From Lethocerus indicus (taxonomy: Eukaryota; Arthropoda; Insecta; Hemiptera; Belostomatidae), in NCBI GenBank assembly GCA_019843655.1, contig JACDQD010000103.1, positions 248,001 to 312,000 of the forward strand: a stretch of 64,000 nt of DNA. The letters are read 5' to 3'. The position numbers were made by a program, and so were the translations under genes. This document shows positions 57,711-64,000 of this stretch, in pieces. The notes beneath the pieces are model-generated. The model worked only from the letters and a program-made list of their open reading frames with translations, was not told the DNA's origin and ran no database searches. Position 1 is the first letter of the stretch. Every line of letters starts with the position of its first letter.

Positions 57711-58317
57711 AGTTTAACAGACTTTCTGTTTCCTCTCGCCGGTTTGGACTTTTGCTAGACCGGTTTCGGCCGCTCGCCGTCTTCAGTAGCGGTGTTAGTC
57801 ACTGTCGGCACTTTGGATGCATTTCGGGTCGGAGCATTTTGTTATTGTTATTGGGGAATTATGTTTGTCTTATTCCGTTTTGGATTCTGTTAATACTTGA
57901 GTCAGATTGTCGGATATGAGGGGAGGGGGTGAGATCCTTTAATAGGATTATAGGGGCAAATACGGAGCCACTCTGGGAATTAATCTTTTCGTTTATGATT
58001 CCGTTTTTTCTTGTCCTTATAAAGACAAGAAGAAACCGGTCTAGCAAAGACCAAACCGGCACCGAGAGGAGACGGAAACACCACGAACCTAAAGGTATAA
58101 AGTTTTTCCAATCTACTCTAGAACAGCCTGAATACAACTACTGGGTGACGGTAAAAAGAAAAACCGAAAAACACGCCCAAAGTGACTACTGAAGATGGCG
58201 AGCGGCCGAAACCGGTCTAGCGAAAGACCGACCGACCAGCGAGAGGAGACAGAAACACAGAAAAAAATCTACGGTATTCCAACCCCTCGTAGACCACAAA
58301 ACAGACAACGTTAAACT
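57711..58317. mobile_element. Foldback element, long subfamily, both termini
   Basis: It starts AGTTTAACAG and ends CAGACAACGTTAAACT. Arms: CTTTTGCTAGACCGGTTTCG, CGCCGTCTTCAGTAGCGG / GACTACTGAAGATGGCGAGC, ACCGGTCTAGCGAAAGACC, CCAACCCCTCGTAGACCACA. The interior TTGTTATTGTTATTGGGG, ATTATGTTTGTCTTATTCCG and GAGTCAGATTGTCGGA is shared with the loop of the 54.9-kb copy. An extra internal right-arm fragment (58,030-58,095) is present. The flanks show no obvious duplication. Confidence 0.8.
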
Positions 58318-61023
58318 ACAATCTCTTACAACAACTACAACTCTCTACAACTCTCTCTGACGGGCTGACGCTAAACGCCATCTATTAGCCGAAGTGAGAA
58401 ACTCAAGAACATTATGATTTATGCTCTGGGCATGAGAAATATCCTAGACTATATAGACCATCGATTTACATTCTACAGACGGCTTTATTTCGTTAAATTC
58501 CTCTACAGGAAATTCCTTACGAGAGAGGTAAATATTTTATCAATAAATTTCTGATGAAACTTTTTTCAATACAAAAAATATTTATGTACATAAACATAGA
58601 AATGTTCACCAATAGCGCGATAGAGTTCGGCACTTTGTCGAGTCGAAGACTATAAAATATAGAATATTTATTTGTTAAAATTGGTATTAAAACGAATTAT
58701 AATAATAATTATTGTGGCCTCATAAAAACCTCCAGTTCAGACAATGTTCAGTATCAGACTTATTAAATTATCATTTCACGCTGTTTTTGTTCGACAGTTT
58801 TAAAAATTAGGTCGACGTTTGTGTGTTATAATAATGTTGAAAATTAGATACAAATGACCTTTTAAGATACTTAGTACAAAATAATTGTAGTCATCTATTA
58901 AGTCCATAATCGAAAGGAATATGTTCAACATGGAAAGTTGAATTGTTCATTTACCACGTACCTAACTTTTCATGCTGAATTCAACAAATATATATTTATA
59001 TATATAATATAAGTTTTATGTTTTATTTATTAACCATTTACATTAATTTCAGTTATTGGGTCAAAGAACTCATTGATTTATATGATACAATATTATTATT
59101 ATTATTTGTCCTTGCTTGTATAGCAATAAATTAAATGATTAAATCAAATATAACAAATTTAAATTTATTATTTTTCTGTCAGTGATAGGATCATTTCAAA
59201 TTGAATAATTTAGATTTTATATAATTTGATTTGCACATACTGATTCAAACATTATTGAATTTTTATCATTTCAATTAAAATACTCGATTGAAAAAATTTA
59301 TTCAAATGGTGAATTTACATAAATTATATCAGATACCAGACATAACTGGAAAGCTAAATTTAGGTAAAGATTATCCTTTTAAAGTTGGTATCTATAATGA
59401 TTATGACCATATACCTTATGTAAAAAATGAAAAATTGGTAATTTGGAATAGTATTGTGAAAAAGAAATAAAACTTGGGACTGATGGATATTGTTGTACAC
59501 ATCGAATAATAAAAATATAAGGAAAATATGCAGGGAAATGACGCGTAAATAATTCAGAACAACGACAATGTGTGAAAAAATACTTTACTTTCAGAGAAAA
59601 ATGTCTAACTTACCACAAAAAAACACTCTTTTCATTAATCCACGAGTACAATTATTAGAAAAAAACAAAAAAATATTCATGATGAGCACCAGTCATGATA
59701 CTTGTTTCTATTTATATTTACTGATTTATATAAATATATATTTATATATATATATACATACATATACATATATAAACATTCTACAAATGAACTTGAACAT
59801 ACAGACTGTTTCCTTCATTTATCAATTCAATGAAATTTCCATATTCGTATGCGTTGCGCATACAGAAAAAGGTGTAAAAACACTCTTAAAGCAAATAACA
59901 ATCCCAAAGAATCATAAATACCCATTGTACTACAATTAAATAACCCTTACAATATAACCCCGGGAAAATATTAACAAGCAGCTTTTTATTTTTGTTTTAA
60001 ATACTAAACTTACTCCTAGAAAATAACAATAAATTACTAATTTCAATTCCATTGTCTCTGACTACAAAATTTATTTCATTTCTTTTACATGAAAACAACG
60101 CCTGTTTAATTTGACATATTTGTCAATTTTGTCATCACGACAGAAGGAAATGAGTAAACAAATGTTATACACGATAGGAGAATCCAATAAATATTTAATA
60201 AAAGATATTAAATTAACAACACGCTTCGAGAATATAACAATTATATGTTTTAAATCTGATATATTCCTATATAAACTGTGGCCTACTAAACTCTACTAGT
60301 TTTCGGAATATTGTCCCTCGGCCAATATTCCTTCACTTGGCTTCCTATCACCTTTTTTTTCTTTTCTTTTTTTTACCGCAGACTAGACCAATTAAATAGT
60401 TATAGGCCATAGTTATTTTTATTACGGTCTATATTATGGCGCGTGTTCGAACAATAGACGCGCACGGAACAGTATTCGGTTTTTTTGTTTTCTTTTAAAT
60501 CCCGCCACAAACCAATGCAACTAACCACAACTAAAAGCTGAAGCCAAATCCACGAAATCGGATTTCGTCGGAAACAAGATATACCGAAATTCCATAATTT
60601 GGTCTCGTTTCTCAAACTTTTCAACAATGTACAACATTTGTTTATTCCGTTATCAACATGGCAACAATTCGTACAGATAAAAAATTTTTTTAGTAAACGT
60701 TAATAACCGAAATAAATATTTGACAATAAATTTCCTGTTTCCGCAAATTGATACAAACATTCCCATAAAAAAAAAAAAAAAACAAAAAAGTGATCACACC
60801 CTTTACAATACGACAGTTTCTGCAATTTCTATATGTCGCTTTTCCAACAGAAAGCTTATTTGTAAACAACAAACGAATCGCCCTGAGTTCTGTTATGTGT
60901 ATTGTAAGAAGCTAATATGGTTAAAACACGGAATAGGCCCCTCCTCCCACCCCCCCCTGATAACCCAATACGCGAGATTATATATCGTGACTGTTTTTAT
61001 TATTATTATTATTTTGCTTATAG
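58318..61023. other. Strongly AT-rich segment; no identified gene
   Basis: Composition changes abruptly after the last foldback copy. AT-rich plus-strand open frames at 59,288-59,470 (60 codons), 59,568-59,939 (123 codons, with a TA-run-encoded hydrophobic stretch) and 60,111-60,299 (62 codons) show no recognised family. They could be intronic noise or divergent exons. Poly-A at 60,768-60,789 and (TTA)n at 60,998-61,015. Confidence 0.4.
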
Positions 61024-61188
61024 AAACGACGTCTTTCGTGGGGATATGGAAAGGTTGAGCCTGTATTTTTTCAAGAGTTTGAGAGGTATGAGAGTCCGGA
61101 TCGAGATATGTACGAATTTTGGATCGGTCGCGACAGTGAAGTACGTGTGTCTGGAATGCGGAAAGAATATGTCTCTCGGACGGGGTAA
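61024..61188 (+). CDS. Possible terminal coding exon of an unidentified gene
   Basis: An acceptor-like sequence (TTTTGCTTATAG ending at 61,023, after a TTATTATTATT tract) precedes 54 open codons in phase 0 to TAA at 61,186-61,188. The peptide starts KRRLSWGYGKVEPVFFQEFE and continues with RYESPDRDMYEFWIGRDSEV. It is charged and aromatic-rich, with composition unlike the surrounding AT-rich DNA. I do not recognise the family. Another frame here is also open (ending LEETG), so frame choice is uncertain. If real, the gene is transcribed toward lin-52 and ends about 670 bp from lin-52's stop codon. Confidence 0.3.
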   Translation, partial: KRRLSWGYGKVEPVFFQEFERYESPDRDMYEFWIGRDSEVRVSGMRKEYVSRTG

Positions 61189-61862
61189 TTTATTGGAAGA
61201 AACCGGTTGATATTAGTCAAATTACAAAATTGAAAATTTTGTCTACAATCGATATTTTCCAGGTTATAACAACGGTTGAAATAGATACGTCACTCTATAT
61301 TGGGTTATCAATGGGGCTATTCTGCGTTTTAACCGCTAATATTTTTAAAAAATTGACAAAATTTGATTTCTGCAACGACACTCGCTTGTATTTAAATTAC
61401 AAAAAACTACTTCCGGCCTATACTAGAATCTTTTTTTTATTTATACACCATTGACTTACTAAAAATATATATCGAATTATATATTCCTTTACTGGATTTT
61501 ATTATTATTTTTTTTTTTATTTCGTATTAAAAAAACTATTTTTCATTTCTCCGTTAAAAACTCTCTGTCAGAAGATTGCACATAGTTCAAATAAATAATT
61601 TATAGCGAATAGAAAAAAATCTGAGAATGAAATGCACGAATCGCCTATTTCGATTTGTGCAAAACATAAATATATCAGTACATTTCATTTGACTGCGAAT
61701 ATATTCTATATAAAAAAACCAAATAAATATAACTCTTCTCTTTTAAAATATATTATAGGTTTTTTTTCGATTAAAATAATATCTTTAAAATCATAAAATA
61801 TAATAATAATAATAATAATAAAAAACAAAATATAAACTCTTTTCAACTTTCGTCGGATGGTA
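61189..61862. other. AT-rich intergenic or 3' UTR sequence between the possible exon and lin-52
   Basis: Several AATAAA-like strings occur on both strands, for example AAATAAATAATTTATAG at about 61,591 and (AAT)n at 61,801-61,822. These are compatible with 3' ends, but none is specific. Confidence 0.35.
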
Positions 61863-62011
61863 TCATTGCCGTTTTCGTTTTCCGACCATCAGTATGTTGA
61901 GGAACCTGCCGCGCGTCATCTCTTTCGCTTCTTCCAGACCCAACCTGTAAGCGGTGTCTTGCAATCTCTTCACTTCGTTAATCAATGCCTCGGTAGATAG
62001 CCCGCTGTAAT
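61863..62011 (-). CDS. lin-52: LIN-52 homologue, last coding exon
   Basis: LIN-52 is a small nuclear subunit of the MuvB core that links LIN54/LIN9/LIN37 to p130 (DREAM) or B-MYB, repressing or activating cell-cycle genes (family knowledge). The exon follows an acceptor (CTAAATTAAAG, AG at 62,012-62,013 on the minus strand). It encodes GLSTEALINEVKRLQDTAYR, then LGLEEAKEMTRGRFLNIL and MVGKRKRQ, ending at TGA (61,863-61,865). This matches the conserved LIN52 C-terminus (pattern SLTT..L...V..LQ..AY.LGL.E..EMTRGKFLNIL) nearly residue for residue, with a short basic tail. The first two bases complete a codon begun in the exon ending at 62,521, and phase agrees. No terminal frameshift is seen in this exon. 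Confidence 0.9.
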
Positions 62012-62520
62012 CTTTAATTTAGAAAATATATATTATTAAAAACAATAGATAGAAAAATGTATTACGAAGATAGCGAAATAATTACAAAACTTCTTGGACA
62101 GGCAAGAGTAAGAGTGTTTCTTCTTCTTGGCATAAGAGGTAAGTTCAATTAATATTCTCTAAAAAAAAATTTAAATCCGAAAATATTTACCGAAGCGCAG
62201 CAAATTCAACTCCTATCCTAGCAATTTCCAAGTTTATAAATTCTCAGTCAAATGCCGCCTGACAAAAGTAATCAACAATTTGATAAGATGTGGTCTCGAG
62301 GAGTTCTTCACAGGAGGGGAATCGAAAATTTGTCGGAAATATCGGCGAATATATAGTAGATTAATAATTAAAAGTGTTTTTTTTTTCGGCGAAATAAAAC
62401 GAATTCCAAAGTCAAAATGTCGACTTTTGGGTACCCCCGATACACATTTAGGTCTGTGTCGGCAGAGTTTTAAAAAAAAAAAAGAGATTATTTCGGTTAC
62501 TCTTCACGCGATGTACTCAC
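62012..62520 (-). other. lin-52 intron containing a MITE
   Basis: Donor GTGAGTAC (minus strand, GT at 62,519-62,520) and acceptor TTAAAG (62,012-62,017) bound a 509-bp AT-rich intron. A mariner-type MITE occupies about 62,262-62,444. Confidence 0.7.
62262..62444 (-). repeat. Mariner-type MITE within the lin-52 intron
   Basis: ACAAAAGTAATCAACAATTT, GATAAGATGTGGTCTCGAG, GGAGGGGAATCGAAAATTTG, AGTAGATTAATAATTAAAAG, ACGAATTCCAAAGTCAAAAT and CTTTTGGGTACCCCCGAT follow the usual order. The outermost bases of the 62,262 end are degraded. Confidence 0.85.
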
Positions 62521-62634
62521 AATTGAGTCTGCTGTTGTCCTCTTCATCGAAAGAGTTCAGATTGGTCAACGACTGTTTTGGGTCACGTTAGGTTGGACAA
62601 CGAGTTGCGAGCTGCATACTCTGTAACACCCGGA
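62521..62634 (-). CDS. lin-52: LIN-52 homologue, internal coding exon with an apparent frame break
   Basis: A good acceptor (TTATTATTTGTTGCAG, AG at 62,635-62,636) and donor (CAATT/GTGAGTAC) bound 114 bp on the minus strand. From the 5' side one frame reads PGVTEYAARNSLSNLT, matching the LIN52 segment PGVAEFAAS, and then hits TGA (62,583-62,585). The following frame, open after TAA (62,588-62,590), reads SLTNLNSFDEEDNSRLN and joins the last exon in phase. It aligns without gaps to the LIN52 stretch before the C-terminal helix. The switch must lie at 62,583-62,590 and equals one surplus base or two missing ones. It may be a sequencing/assembly error, a real mutation or an unrecognised splice feature. 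Exons with the N-terminus (usual LW.E.LPG motif) are not found and probably lie beyond 62,637 or outside the window. Confidence 0.75.
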
Positions 62635-62636
62635 CT

Positions 62637-64000
62637 GCAACAAATAATAAAATACAGTATAAAACGATTAAAAAAAAAAAAAAAATCGGTACCACTCATA
62701 ATAGAAGAGTAAAAATATTCGACGTTTCATCACTCAAAATTGGAGTTACTATAGAATTTTTTTTTCTGCAAGACTATTTGTACAGATACAACAATGTTAT
62801 TAAACTGTTCTGCAAACAACTGTTGTTAATCCGTATTTAACATAAAATATTCGGAGCTAATGATTTAAAAAAGTACATTCAGTATGTTCATAAACTGTAG
62901 AATTTAAAAAAATAATATTACATTTACATCTGGCCTGTTTGTTTTAAATAGAAAATGAGAAACATTTTTATTTTAATACAGTGAATGTCTATTTAATATT
63001 GGGACTTTCTATTCCTGTTTATAATGGCCAGTTTGTCAGACGGTTATATATTTTTGAAATATTAACAAACAGAATTTATTTGGCCAATCAAATAAACTTA
63101 TAGAGCTGAACGTTTGGAGGATAAAAAAATGTATTTCCAAAAAAATTATAGTATACAGAATTTTGTTATGTGATCAGTCCATTTTGAACTTCTTATAAAT
63201 TCAACGTAAAAGCTTTTTTTTTAATATTGAACAGTTCACACTGATCTTATGATTATATAAGTGCCTTTTTATTTAAGAAACAGCGTTTTAAACAAATAAC
63301 CATATTGTAAAAAACGATATGCTTAAAAAATGTAAAAACATTTAAAATGTATTCAATTTAAATCCACTGTTATTAAATTGGACTGAAAAGATGAGTTTCA
63401 ATAGTCTTAGAATAATCAAATGTTTCAACTTACGTCTTAGATCCAACAAGAATGCACAAATTAATAAATGAAAAATATGTTTTAAAATGTATATTTGAAA
63501 AATACAACTATACTCCTAATTTAATTTTACAGGTTTTTCCAGCGAAATAGAATTTTAACCAAGAGAAAAACTGGATTGTTTAAAATCATTTATTTTGAAC
63601 ATAGGCATGCATGTATATATTATAATTACCACTTCTTAATATATACATATATACATAATACTTAATACATATTAAGTAATAATGGCATATACATGTCTGT
63701 ATACACATACTACTGTTTAACAGAAGAACAAAAATTATACTAAAGTGAATTTCTCTTTATTATCATTGTTATTATTCTTTCTTTCGTGTTATCAATTTCT
63801 GTAATAATATCCTAATTATAATTAAGTTTCCTATGAAATTTCATTATAATGACTAAGTGTGCAACTAGTTCACATAATATTAATTTGACAAGTTTGATAT
63901 TACATGATGTGCACTGTTATACTTTATAACAAGAATAATAAATTAATTTATATATTACAAACCAAAAAAAAAGAAAGAAATTGCATTATTTTTAATTAGG
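62637..64000. other. AT-rich DNA upstream of the recognised lin-52 exons
   Basis: This is presumably lin-52 intron and/or 5' region. No N-terminal exon with the expected SP.LW-E-LPG motif and matching phase was found on the minus strand. Poly-A and poly-T runs and TATA/ATAC simple sequence (63,610-63,665) are present. Confidence 0.45.

Noticed and set aside
61230..61454. 74-codon plus frame downstream of the possible exon
   Set aside because: Low-complexity, AT-driven composition with no acceptor and no homology.
63060..63110. Candidate N-terminal lin-52 exon (minus strand, DWPNKF)
   Set aside because: A W-P pair is present, but the donor position, phase and flanking residues do not fit the expected LW-E-LPG segment.

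Overview
Organism and general character. The window is eukaryotic, repeat-dominated DNA from an animal, most likely an invertebrate. It has no operons, Shine-Dalgarno sites or long open frames; it does have splice-site-bounded exons, microsatellites, satellite arrays, mariner-type and foldback-type DNA transposons, and a non-LTR retrotransposon relic. CpG is not visibly depleted. The one gene I can name is the terminal part of a LIN-52 homologue (MuvB/DREAM complex subunit) on the minus strand at 61,863-62,634. I cannot place the species.

Layout. 417-19,275 is a very large inverted-repeat structure. Both ends carry the same mariner-type terminus (TTAGGGGTAGCCAAAAGTAA) followed by about 0.6-0.7 kb of matching sequence in opposite orientation. 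Inside lie two satellites: a 33-35 bp unit (930-4,500; 9,440-11,450; 17,690-18,700) and a ~103 bp unit (4,540-9,440). The 33-bp unit reverses orientation at about 9,750-9,790, close to the arithmetic axis of the structure (about 9,846). The right half is interrupted at 11,450-17,665 by foldback elements, an AT-rich minisatellite and unique DNA.

19,300-58,320 is dominated by one foldback (long terminal inverted repeat) family with roughly 40 recognisable arms. Each arm carries a conserved GC-rich core (CTACTGAAGATGGCGAGCGG) and a small hairpin (GGTCT-loop-AGACC). One complete copy (54,911-55,612) has a 10-bp target-site duplication, which points to a Mutator/foldback type mechanism. Between these copies are at least ten ~200-bp mariner-type MITEs, a decayed mariner transposase (56,136-56,640, minus), a decayed Jockey-like reverse transcriptase end (30,129-30,438, plus), a 20-bp satellite (25,090-25,335), a ~180-bp tandem repeat (46,240-47,285), and several local duplications and inversions built from foldback copies.

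From about 58,380 the DNA becomes strikingly AT-rich and the foldback family disappears. This part holds the lin-52 exons, with a MITE in the intron, and a possible terminal exon of an unidentified convergent gene (61,024-61,188, plus). The window therefore reads as a heterochromatin-like, transposon-built block next to a more ordinary genic, AT-rich segment.
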